DNA from: Pseudomonas fluorescens
GTDB lineage: Bacteria; Pseudomonadota; Gammaproteobacteria; Pseudomonadales; Pseudomonadaceae
Reading direction: 5' to 3'
DNA: 64,000 nt
Assembly (NCBI RefSeq): GCF_001708445.1
Contig: NZ_CP015637.1
Location: forward strand, 4,341,001 to 4,405,000
The notes beneath the pieces are model-generated. The model was not told where the DNA came from, did not search any database, and worked only from the letters and a program-made list of their open reading frames with translations. The translations under genes and the position numbers were made by a program. Within the stretch, counting starts at the first letter, position 1. Each line of letters begins with the position of its first letter. Shown here one piece after another: positions 1-7,517 of this stretch.

Positions 1-659
1 ACCTGTCGGTACAGGGCTCGGCCACCCATGCGGCGGCGCTGAAATTCTATGCCGAACGCTACGGCATTCGTCGCGCGGTGTTGCCCCGCGTGCTGTCCCT
101 GGCCCAGGTCAAGCAAGTGGCCGCGAGCAGCCCGGTGCCGATCGAAGTGTTCGGTTTCGGCAGCCTGTGCATCATGGCCGAGGGGCGTTGCCACCTGTCT
201 TCCTACATCACCGGCGAGTCGCCCAACCTCTGCGGCGTGTGTTCGCCGGCCAAGGCCGTGCGCTGGAGCGAGGACGCCGACGGCTTGAGTGCGCGCCTGA
301 GCGAAGTGCTGATCGACCGCTACACCCGGGACGAACCCGCCGGCTACCCGACCCTGTGCAAGGGCCGCTTCCTGGTGGGCGGCAAGCGCTTCCATGCCCT
401 CGAAGAACCCACCAGCCTCGACACCCTAGACCTGGTACCGGAGCTCACCGCCATCGGCGTCGAAGCGGTCAAGATCGAAGGCCGGCAACGCAGCCCGGCC
501 TATGTGGAACAAGTCACCCGGGTCTGGCGCGCCGCGCTGGACGCCCACCGCAATGCGCCTGCCAGTTTTGTGGTCAAGGACCAGTGGCGCCAGGTGCTGG
601 CCGGGTTATCCGAAGGCAGCCAGACCACGCTCGGCGCCTACCATCGTGCGTGGCAGTGA
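1..659 (+). CDS. ubiU: UbiU (peptidase U32 family), 3' part only
   Basis: The reading frame is open from the window edge (codons from base 3), so the N-terminus is missing; about 218 residues remain of a protein usually near 330. UbiU works with UbiV in O2-independent hydroxylation during ubiquinone synthesis. Four cysteines have the spacing expected for its [4Fe-4S] cluster: LC and RC in LCIMAEGRC, VC in CGVCSP, and LC in PTLCKGRF. It is followed 10 bp later by ubiV and then by ubiT, the known partner set. Identification is firm from motifs and neighbours. Confidence 0.93.
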   Translation, partial: LSVQGSATHAAALKFYAERYGIRRAVLPRVLSLAQVKQVAASSPVPIEVFGFGSLCIMAEGRCHLSSYITGESPNLCGVCSPAKAVRWSEDADGLSARLSEVLIDRYTRDEPAGYPTLCKGRFLVGGKRFHALEEPTSLDTLDLVPELTAIGVEAVKIEGRQRSPAYVEQVTRVWRAALDAHRNAPASFVVKDQWRQVLAGLSEGSQTTLGAYHRAWQ

Positions 660-669
660 GGAGACACAG

Positions 670-1560
670 ATGAAACTCAGCCTGGGACCGGTGCTGTTTT
701 ATTGGGATAAGGAACACCTGGGGCGCTTCTATTCAGACATGGCCGGCTTGCCCCTGGACGTGATTTACCTGGGCGAAACCGTGTGCGCCAAACGCCGCGC
801 GTTCTCCCTGGACCATTGGTTGGGCCTGGGCCGGGAACTGCAAACGTACAGCTCGGCGCAGATCGTGTTATCGAGCCTGACCTTGATCGAAGCCGCCTCC
901 GAACTGTCGAGCCTGCGCCGCCTGTGCGACAACGGCGAACTGTTGGTGGAAGCCAACGACATGGGGGCGGTGCAGATGTTGATCGAGCGCAAATTGCCCT
1001 TTGTCGGCGGCCCGGCGCTCAACCTCTACAACGGCCACGCCCTGGTGCAACTGCTCGATGCGGGCATGCAACGCTGGGTGCCGCCGGTGGAATGCTCCCA
1101 GGGCTTGATCGCCGATGTGCTGGAGCAGGTACGCGAATTGGGCCGGCCGTTGCCCGAAGTGGAAATCTTCGCCTACGGCCACTTGCCCCTGGCGTATTCG
1201 GCGCGCTGCTTCACCGCCCGTGCCGAAAACCGGCCCAAGGATGACTGCCAGTTCTGCTGCATCAACTACCCCGACGGCATGGCGCTGACCAGCCAGGAAG
1301 GGCAGGCGCTGTTCACCTTGAACGGTATCCAGACCATGTCGGCCGACGTGACCAACCTGCTGGCCGATTACCCCGGCCTGGTGTCCAGTGGTGCCGATCT
1401 GTTGCGCCTGAGCCCGCGAGCCGAGGGCATGGTCGAGGTGGTGCGAGCCTTCGACCAGGTGCGCCAGGGCGCTACGCCGCCGCTGTATGTCGATGGTTGC
1501 AACGGCTACTGGCACGGCCAGGCGGGCATGTTGCGGGTTGAGGAGGTGGGGCTGTGCTGA
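670..1560 (+). CDS. ubiV: UbiV, O2-independent ubiquinone biosynthesis
   Basis: 296 residues, U32 peptidase family. The ATG at 670 follows GAGGAGAC, a good ribosome binding site, and gives MKLSLGPVLFYW, the usual UbiV start; a longer in-frame start at 502 would lie inside ubiU. Cysteines at ETVC (near residue 38) and in ARC and DDCQFC (about residues 180-197) fit the UbiV [4Fe-4S] ligands. UbiV forms a complex with UbiU and is needed for ubiquinone synthesis without oxygen, for example during denitrification in P. aeruginosa. Its end overlaps the start of ubiT by 7 bp, so the genes are probably translationally coupled. Confidence 0.93.
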   Translation: MKLSLGPVLFYWDKEHLGRFYSDMAGLPLDVIYLGETVCAKRRAFSLDHWLGLGRELQTYSSAQIVLSSLTLIEAASELSSLRRLCDNGELLVEANDMGAVQMLIERKLPFVGGPALNLYNGHALVQLLDAGMQRWVPPVECSQGLIADVLEQVRELGRPLPEVEIFAYGHLPLAYSARCFTARAENRPKDDCQFCCINYPDGMALTSQEGQALFTLNGIQTMSADVTNLLADYPGLVSSGADLLRLSPRAEGMVEVVRAFDQVRQGATPPLYVDGCNGYWHGQAGMLRVEEVGLC

Positions 1561-2021
1561 GTCGTAAACAATGGCTGCTCAAAGGCGCCGACCAATTGTT
1601 TCCATTGATCCGTCGCGTACCGTTTGGCGTGCAGCGCCTGGTCTTGCAGCAAGCCCTTAACCGCTGCCTGGCCGAGCCTTTGCGCGACGGTGGGTTTGAC
1701 CTGCTGCGCGGACGCTGGATGTGTCTGCGTATACCTGACCTGGGGTTGTGCTGGTACCTGACCTTGGGGCGCGATGGATTGCGTATTGCGCAAAAGGCCG
1801 AGGCGCAGGTGAGCATCAGCGGTAACTGGCGCGAGTTCTTGTTGCTCGCCAGCCGGCAGGAAGATCCGGATACGTTGTTTTTTCGGCGCAGGTTGGTGAT
1901 TGAGGGGGATACGGAGTTGGGGTTGGGGTTGAAGAATTTGATCGACAGCCTGGATCCGGATGTGTTGCCGCCTTGGTTGTGGCGGAATCTTGAGCGGGCG
2001 GGGCGGGGGGTTGTGGTTTGA
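1554..2021 (+). CDS. ubiT: UbiT, SCP2-domain accessory protein
   Basis: 155 residues starting at a GTG within the end of ubiV (GAGGAGG lies just upstream). This is a small SCP2-type lipid-binding domain protein, the third member of the UbiT/U/V set. SCP2 domains bind hydrophobic ligands, and UbiT is thought to present quinone intermediates to the anaerobic pathway. Recognisable segments are GFDLLRGRWMCLRIPDLGL and the DPDTLFFRRRLVIEGDTELGL stretch typical of the family. Codon use becomes more G/T-rich towards the 3' end, next to the IS-bearing intergenic repeat. Confidence 0.9.
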   Translation: MLSRKQWLLKGADQLFPLIRRVPFGVQRLVLQQALNRCLAEPLRDGGFDLLRGRWMCLRIPDLGLCWYLTLGRDGLRIAQKAEAQVSISGNWREFLLLASRQEDPDTLFFRRRLVIEGDTELGLGLKNLIDSLDPDVLPPWLWRNLERAGRGVVV

Positions 2022-2039
2022 GGGGGGTGGGGTTTGGGG

Positions 2040-2187
2040 ACATATCCGTTGCTGCGGTAACGGCTACTTGCGGTTCCGCTCTTACAGCGGGTCACTTTTG
2101 GCAAACGCCCGGGATGCCGGCCCAGCCAAAAGTAACCAAAAGGTCTGTGCCCCACCACTCGGCACCTCGCCTAGGCTCGGTGTGCCC
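2040..2187. repeat. Dispersed intergenic repeat, copy A (left of IS)
   Basis: Begins ACATATCCGTTGCTGCGGTA and ends GGCTCGGTGTGCCC at the IS border. Bases 2070-2187 (118 bp) are identical to 3559-3676 on the other side of the IS. A diverged relative with the same head and end lies at 60732-60860. The core GCCCCACCACTCGGCACCTC is common to all three. Copy A has the head of the element but lacks the tail seen at 3677-3753 and 60930-61006. Confidence 0.9.
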
Positions 2188-3550
2188 GGGGGTGTCAGAA
2201 ATTTTGTGTTCGGGCATAACATGAGTAAGAGGTGCATGTATGCCAACCAAAAAGAAACCCGCGTTGCGAGAGCTGCCGAAAATCCCGAAAGAGCTGCTCG
2301 AGCAATTCACCGATGGACCGATGACCGCTGAAGCTATCGAGGACGCGTCTGCGGCGTTCAAGAAGGCTTTGATCGAGCGAGCGCTGAGTGCAGAGCTAGG
2401 TCACCACTTGGGCTATCCGCCGGGCGCGCAGCGCCCAGAGGATGAAACCAACCAGCGCAATGGCAAAAGCGGCAAGACGGTTCTAACCGGCGACGGTCCG
2501 CTCCGACTGGATATTCCCCGCGACCGGGACGGCAGTTTTTCGCCCATTTTGATCCCCAAGCACGAACGCCGCTACACCGGTTTCGACGACAAGATCATCG
2601 CCATGTATGCCCGTGGAATGACGGTCAGAGAGATCCGAGCGTTTCTTTCCGAGCAGTACGGTACTGACGTTTCTCCCGACTTCATCAGCTCTGTAACCGA
2701 CGAGGTCATGGCAGAGATCGGTGCATGGCAACAGCGGCCTTTGGAGCCGATGTATCCGGTTATTTTCTTCGATGCTCTACGGGTCAAAATTCGCGAAGAG
2801 GGGCTGGTTCGCAACAAGGCGATTTACTTGGCCCTGGGCGTTTTGCCTGACGGAACACGCGATATTCTCGGCATCTGGGTAGAAAATACCGAGGGCGCCA
2901 AGTTCTGGATGAAAGTTTTCAACGACCTCAAGACACGCGGCGTCGAAGACGTGTTGATTGCTGTGACCGATGGACTGAAAGGCATGCCAGAGGCTCTCAA
3001 CGCCGTATTTCCAGACACGACACTGCAAACATGCATTGTTCATCTGATCCGCAACAGTCTTGATTACGCGGCCTGGGACAAGCGTCGCGAACTGGCCAAG
3101 GCGCTCAAACCGATCTATCAGGCGGTGACCGCCGAAGCGGCCGAGCAGGCGCTGGATGCGTTTGAAAGCGGGCCATGGGGCAAGCAGTATCCGACGGTAG
3201 TGGCTGCCTGGCGCCGCGCTTGGGATCGTGTGATCCCATTTTTCGTGTTCCCGCCGGCGATTCGAAAAGTGATCTACACGACCAACGCCATTGAGAGCAT
3301 CAACGCTCAGTTGCGCAAGATCATCAAGACCCGAGGTCACTTCCCGACCGACGATGCGGCGACAAAACTGATCTGGCTTGGACTGCGCAATATCACCGCA
3401 AACTGGGGCTCCGCGGCCCATGACTGGAAAAGTGCGATGAATCAATTTGCGATTCTGTACGGAGATCGATTTATCAGGCCAACCTGGTAAAGCATGGCCT
3501 GCCTGACGGCAGGCCGTTACCGGCCCGCACACAAAATATCTGACAGTCCC
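2188..3550 (+). mobile_element. IS256-family insertion sequence, about 1363 bp
   Basis: Terminal inverted repeats can be read directly: left end 2188 GGGGGTGTCAGAAATTTTGT, right end (reverse complement from 3550) GGGACTGTCAGATATTTTGT. They differ at three positions over 22 bp. The element contains one transposase gene. The 8 bases outside the two ends (2180-2187 and 3551-3558) do not match, so no ordinary 8-9 bp target duplication is present. Instead both flanks come from the same dispersed repeat. The exact outer borders are uncertain by 1-3 bp. Confidence 0.85.
2240..3490 (+). CDS. IS256-family (mutator-type) transposase
   Basis: 416 residues, full length for the family. The DDE triad is visible: D178 in FFDALRVKI, D244 in VTDGLKGMPEAL and E352 in TTNAIESINAQLRK. 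The family's CIVHLIRNS motif follows the second Asp (about residues 265-273). The start ATG at 2240 follows AAGAGGTG. With intact ends and an intact frame the element may still be able to move. It is the only gene inside the 2188-3550 insertion sequence. Confidence 0.95.
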   Translation: MPTKKKPALRELPKIPKELLEQFTDGPMTAEAIEDASAAFKKALIERALSAELGHHLGYPPGAQRPEDETNQRNGKSGKTVLTGDGPLRLDIPRDRDGSFSPILIPKHERRYTGFDDKIIAMYARGMTVREIRAFLSEQYGTDVSPDFISSVTDEVMAEIGAWQQRPLEPMYPVIFFDALRVKIREEGLVRNKAIYLALGVLPDGTRDILGIWVENTEGAKFWMKVFNDLKTRGVEDVLIAVTDGLKGMPEALNAVFPDTTLQTCIVHLIRNSLDYAAWDKRRELAKALKPIYQAVTAEAAEQALDAFESGPWGKQYPTVVAAWRRAWDRVIPFFVFPPAIRKVIYTTNAIESINAQLRKIIKTRGHFPTDDAATKLIWLGLRNITANWGSAAHDWKSAMNQFAILYGDRFIRPTW

Positions 3551-3753
3551 GGCGACTGGCGGTTCCGCTCTTACAGCGGGTCACTTTTGGCAAACGCCCG
3601 GGATGCCGGCCCAGCCAAAAGTAACCAAAAGGTCTGTGCCCCACCACTCGGCACCTCGCCTAGGCTCGGTGTGCCCCCCTGCCGGTTTACCCCCCAAATC
3701 ACTATCGAATTGCGGCCAGCGTGGTTTAACGGGGCGCCTGAGATCAAGATCAA
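3551..3753. repeat. Dispersed intergenic repeat, copy B (right of IS)
   Basis: Starts at GGCGACT, an internal position of the repeat (compare AACGGCGACT at about 60752-60761), so the head is missing. It then repeats 2070-2187 perfectly as 3559-3676. The tail 3677-3753, from CCCTGCCGGTTTACC to GAGATCAAGATCAA, matches 60930-61006 exactly over 77 bp. A segment of about 69 bp present between these parts in the 60.8-kb copy is absent here. No gene is visible between the transposase and 3879. Confidence 0.88.
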
Positions 3754-3836
3754 GATCTAAAGCAAGATCAAGGGCGGCTCGCTTCGCATCGTGGTTACCG
3801 TTGGCTAATACAACGTTGTGTAGATACCCATGCTCA

Positions 3837-3874
3837 TCGGGGGCAAGTCGAATCGTCGCACCGCCCCTCCCACA
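3837..3874. repeat. 38-bp REP-like sequence, inverted copy of 60652-60689
   Basis: The 38 bases TCGGGGGCAAGTCGAATCGT...CCTCCCACA are the exact reverse complement of 60652-60689. They combine a REP half-site (GTGGGAGG...TTGCCCCCGA) with a GCGGTGCGACGATTCGAC core. The sequence lies directly beyond the 3' end of the beta-glucosidase gene. Confidence 0.85.
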
Positions 3875-3878
3875 GAGG

Positions 3879-6629
3879 TCAGTTACCGGTGGCACTGCCC
3901 TGGCTGCTGTCATCGCTCATGTCATAGCCATCACCGTCGCTGGTGCCGCTATCACCTTCATTTTGATGCAGCACACCGCCGGTCTTCACCGTCGATTCAC
4001 GCAGCGTCGAGTTGAGCGCCGAGCGCGGCAGTGGGTTGCTGGTGGTGGTCGACAGGTCCTGGCGGAACGGGTTGACCAGCTTGGCGTTCAGGCGAATGTC
4101 CTGGGACGACGCGCCCACCGACAGGTTGAAGCTGTCGGCATCCACGACCCATTGCTTGCTCGCCACGTCGTAGTAGGCCAGCGAGCGATCGTTGAGCTCG
4201 ATGGTCACGCGCTTGCTCTCGCCCGGCTTCAAGAACACTTTCTTGTAGCCCTTGAGTTCCTTGATCGCGCGTTCGACTTTCGGGTTGTTCTGGCCCACGT
4301 ACAACTCGGCCACTTCGGCGCCCGCGACCTTGCCGGTGTTGGCCAGGTCGAACGACACCTTGATCGGCGCACCGGCCACCGCCACCCCAGGGGTCACGCT
4401 GATGTTGCTGTAGCCGAAGGTGGTGTACGACAAGCCGTAGCCGAACGGGTAGAGCGGCTTGATGCCCTTTTTCTCGTAGCCGCGATAGCCCAGGAACAGG
4501 TCGTCCTTGTAGCTCATCTCGGCCAGGGTTTCCTGGTTGTCGAACTTGGGGAAGGTCGCGTAGATCGGGTTGTCTTCGATGTTGCGCTCGATGCTGATCG
4601 GCAGCTTGGCCGACGGGTTGACCTTGCCCAGCAGGATCTCCGCCAACGCCTGGCCGCCGTTCTGCCCAGGGTAGAACGCATGCAGCGCGGCCGGTACCTG
4701 GTCGATCCAGTCGCTCATCTTCAAGCCGGTACCGCCGTGCAGGGTGACCACGGTATTCGGGTTGACCTTGGCGATGCTCTGGATCAGCAGGTTCTGGTAC
4801 TCGGGCAGGTCGAAACTGTGGTCGAAGCCTTCGCCTTCGTATTCATTGCTGTTACCGGCCGCGACCAATACCGCGTCGTACTGGGCCAGGTCCTGCGGTG
4901 CCACCAGCGAGGCCCAGCTCATCTGCACGCCCACCAGGCCGCCCATGGTCGACAGGTAGCCGTTGCGGCGTGAATATTCCAGCTTGATGTCGACCGGTTT
5001 GCCGGCTTCCAGGTTGACCTTGGCAAACACCGGAATGGTCGGCGGAATACTGTTGTTCGGCAGCGGTTTGCCGTCGCCGTTGTCGAGGACTTTCTGGCCG
5101 TTGACGTAGAGGCGCACGGCGCCGTCGGCACGCACCTTGAACACCTGCTCGCCGCTGACCGTCGGGGTGATCTGGCCGCTGTAGCGAATCGAGGTGGCGG
5201 CGGTATCGCCGTTCACTGGGAGGCTGTCGGTGGACCAGTCCAGGTCGACATGGGCGTCGGTGCGGCTGGCGGCCGGGTCGCCGGACCAGTTGGTGTTGCT
5301 GAAGAACTCGGTCTTCAAGCCTTTGACGCGGTTGCCATGGCTGTCGGTATGGGTCCAGGTCGAGGTGGCGGGGTCCAGGGACAGCCCGTCGATGAACTCG
5401 ACCTTGGCGCCCGGCGCCAGTTGCTGCAAGCCGCTCAGCTCACTGATGTAGTTGGCGGCCATGACGTTGGCGCTGCCAAAACCGGTAGGTGGCGCGTACT
5501 TGGCCAGGGTGCCGACCACGGCGATGCGCTTGACCTTTTTGGCGTCCAGCGGCAGCAGGCTGTGCTGGTTTTTCAGCAGCACGATGCCTTCGCGGGCAGC
5601 GTTCAGGGCCACGCGGTTGCTGGTGGCGCTGTTCATGTTGTGGCTGGTCAGCGGCGCCTTGCTGTCGAACTTGTACAGGTAGATCTGCTTGAGGATGCGG
5701 CGCACCTTGTCATCGATGGTCGCGCTGCTCAGCTCGCCGCTGTCCAGGTACGGCTTGAGGATGGTGCTGTTCATCTGGTAGCCCATCATGTCCAGGTCGG
5801 TACCCGCCTGTGCCGCCGGCAAGCCCTTGACCACTGCGTTGTAGTCGCTCTGCACGAACCCCGGGTAGCCCCATTCGGTCTTGAGGATGTCACGCATCAG
5901 GTGCTTGTTCTGGCAGGCGAACTCGCCGTTCACCTGCTGGAAGGCGCACATCATCATCGCGACCTTGCTGTTCTTCGAGGCGGACTCGAACGGCGGCAGG
6001 GTCATCTCGCGCAGCACGCGCTCGCTGATGATTTCATTGAGGTGGAAGCGGTTGCTTTCCTGGTCGTTGGCGGCGAAATGCTTGGCGTTGGCCCACACAC
6101 CACGCGACTGAATGCCGTTGATCACCGCCGGCCCCAGGCTGGCGCCCAGGAACGGATCTTCACCGGACAAGTACTCGAACGCCCGGCCGCTGTACGGCAT
6201 GCGGTAGAGGTTCACGCCTGGGCCGGTGACGAACTGATAGCCGCCACTGGCGGTGTCATAGCCCAGGGCACGGCCCAGGTCGATGGCGCGACGTGGGTTC
6301 CAGCTGGCGGCCAGGTTCGGCCCCGACGGGTAGACCACGCCCTGCGCGTTGCCTTCGCTGGTGTAGCGCACGCCCACGCCGCCATCGGCGCCGTGAATCT
6401 GCGGGATGCCGTACTGGGTCAGTGGCTTGACGTCCCAGCCTCCGGTGCCGCCGATGTAGGCGAGTTTTTCTTCCATCGTCATCTTCGCCAGGGTCTTGTC
6501 CGCGGCTTTTTCCGCGCGGCTTACCCGGCCTTCATCCAGGGCGGGGCTGGTGGCTGCATGCACCTGGGACACGGCCAGTGCCAGCAGGGCGAATGCCGAC
6601 TGTGCACCGATCATTTTGCGTTTATTCAT
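3879..6629 (-). CDS. Exported GH3 beta-glucosidase with PA14 insert
   Basis: 916 residues. The ATG at 6629 is preceded by GGAGAG and gives a signal peptide (MNKRKMIGAQSAFALLALAV...AHA-like cleavage near residue 25); an upstream in-frame extension of 34 residues lacks a signal and was not used. GH3 catalytic region: KHFAAND (about 183-189) and the nucleophile D262 in QSDYNAV. A PA14-like carbohydrate-binding insert lies at about 470-610 (GLKTEFFSNTNWSGDP...RLYVNGQKVLDN). A second GH3 domain and a C-terminal fibronectin-III-like domain follow (YPFGYGLSYTTF, ELYVGQNNPKVERAIKELKGYKKV). The last ~40 residues are acidic and Ser/Gly-rich. Expected to cleave terminal beta-glucosyl residues in the periplasm or outside the cell. 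It stands alone. Confidence 0.92.
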   Translation of the reverse strand: MNKRKMIGAQSAFALLALAVSQVHAATSPALDEGRVSRAEKAADKTLAKMTMEEKLAYIGGTGGWDVKPLTQYGIPQIHGADGGVGVRYTSEGNAQGVVYPSGPNLAASWNPRRAIDLGRALGYDTASGGYQFVTGPGVNLYRMPYSGRAFEYLSGEDPFLGASLGPAVINGIQSRGVWANAKHFAANDQESNRFHLNEIISERVLREMTLPPFESASKNSKVAMMMCAFQQVNGEFACQNKHLMRDILKTEWGYPGFVQSDYNAVVKGLPAAQAGTDLDMMGYQMNSTILKPYLDSGELSSATIDDKVRRILKQIYLYKFDSKAPLTSHNMNSATSNRVALNAAREGIVLLKNQHSLLPLDAKKVKRIAVVGTLAKYAPPTGFGSANVMAANYISELSGLQQLAPGAKVEFIDGLSLDPATSTWTHTDSHGNRVKGLKTEFFSNTNWSGDPAASRTDAHVDLDWSTDSLPVNGDTAATSIRYSGQITPTVSGEQVFKVRADGAVRLYVNGQKVLDNGDGKPLPNNSIPPTIPVFAKVNLEAGKPVDIKLEYSRRNGYLSTMGGLVGVQMSWASLVAPQDLAQYDAVLVAAGNSNEYEGEGFDHSFDLPEYQNLLIQSIAKVNPNTVVTLHGGTGLKMSDWIDQVPAALHAFYPGQNGGQALAEILLGKVNPSAKLPISIERNIEDNPIYATFPKFDNQETLAEMSYKDDLFLGYRGYEKKGIKPLYPFGYGLSYTTFGYSNISVTPGVAVAGAPIKVSFDLANTGKVAGAEVAELYVGQNNPKVERAIKELKGYKKVFLKPGESKRVTIELNDRSLAYYDVASKQWVVDADSFNLSVGASSQDIRLNAKLVNPFRQDLSTTTSNPLPRSALNSTLRESTVKTGGVLHQNEGDSGTSDGDGYDMSDDSSQGSATGN

Positions 6630-7136
6630 GGGACTCTCCGACAACAGTTCAGTAAACATGGCGCGCCGAGAAGTGCGTATTGCACTGCACCTCGTCACTT
6701 TTTTCTGGGCAAAAGTTGCCCGTGATCGCAATTTTTAACCGATGGCTAATTGCAACTATTTGGCGAAATTCGCAGTTTTATAAGTTTAATAATTGTATTG
6801 GTTATTGTTGTGGGTAGTGTCTAAGCGATATCACGGGATGGCATTTTGAACCGCGAAAACGGCATAATTAAGGCAATTCTTGCGCTTGTAAGTCAAACGA
6901 AAGCTAATTTTTGCGTGAAATAAGAAATAATTTCTTACGTTCTGGAACTAAGACTAAACCTACCAGTCGATTGGTTTAACAAAAAACATCCTGGCATGGC
7001 TAACTAGTGGCATTGCTCGATGGTTCTAAAGTGCCATGTTTACACAAGCTGTCATACACAACGCTTTGGTGTAGGGTCTTGATCGAGTTCAAGGCGCCAC
7101 TTGGGCTATTTGCTGTTTTTGATCTGGAGAAAGTTG
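6630..7136. other. 507-bp intergenic region with divergent promoters (inferred)
   Basis: The space lies between the divergent beta-glucosidase and small exported protein genes. It is markedly A+T-rich around 6730-6990, as expected for promoters. No open frame with a ribosome binding site, tRNA or clear operator palindrome was seen. TTGCGC at about 6881 with GCTAAT 17 bp downstream is a weak sigma70-like candidate facing right. Confidence 0.4.
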
Positions 7137-7361
7137 ATGAAGATTTCCCTGTTGGGTGCCGGTGTTGTATTGGGCGTTGCGCTAAGTGGTGCGGTGATGG
7201 CGGCTGATGCCACCGACGCGGATGCCAAGTCAGGCGCCGCCGATTCCACCGTGCTGACCCAGAGCCACGATGCCAAGGCGGCCAAGAAGCAGAAGACCGA
7301 AACCACCAAAGGCGGGCGGCCGCTGAACAGCAGCCAGGCCGCGCCGAAGACCTCGAACTAA
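7137..7361 (+). CDS. Small exported protein of unknown function
   Basis: 74 residues. The ATG at 7137 follows CTGGAGAAAGTTG, a good ribosome binding site; a 12-residue longer TTG start is in frame but less likely. Residues 1-22 (MKISLLGAGVVLGVALSGAVMA) form a clean signal peptide with an A-x-A-like cleavage site. The mature part of about 52 residues is hydrophilic, Lys/Ala/Thr-rich and without cysteine, likely disordered. I do not recognise a domain. A REP pair follows at once and may act as the transcript end. Confidence 0.65.
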   Translation: MKISLLGAGVVLGVALSGAVMAADATDADAKSGAADSTVLTQSHDAKAAKKQKTETTKGGRPLNSSQAAPKTSN

Positions 7362-7380
7362 TCGGGGAAACGCGGTCCCC

Positions 7381-7470
7381 TGTGGGAGGGGGCTTGCCCC
7401 CGATAACGGTGTATCAGCCGGCGCATACGGCAGCTGGCCCACCGCTATCGGGGGCAAGCCCCCTCCCACA
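7381..7470. repeat. REP inverted pair
   Basis: Two 25-bp arms are perfect reverse complements: 7381-7405 (TGTGGGAGGGGGCTTGCCCC...) and 7446-7470, with a 40-bp spacer. This is the common Pseudomonas REP doublet arrangement. It lies between the small exported protein gene and the secretion operon and could form a strong RNA hairpin. Confidence 0.9.
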
Positions 7471-7517
7471 AGGGTTTCCCAACGCCCTTTAGAACATCGC
7501 CCTTCAGATAGTCACCC

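Noticed and set aside
3603..4973. 456-codon plus-strand frame across repeat and beta-glucosidase gene
   Set aside because: Starts within the dispersed repeat and runs antisense to a clear GH3 gene; no motifs.
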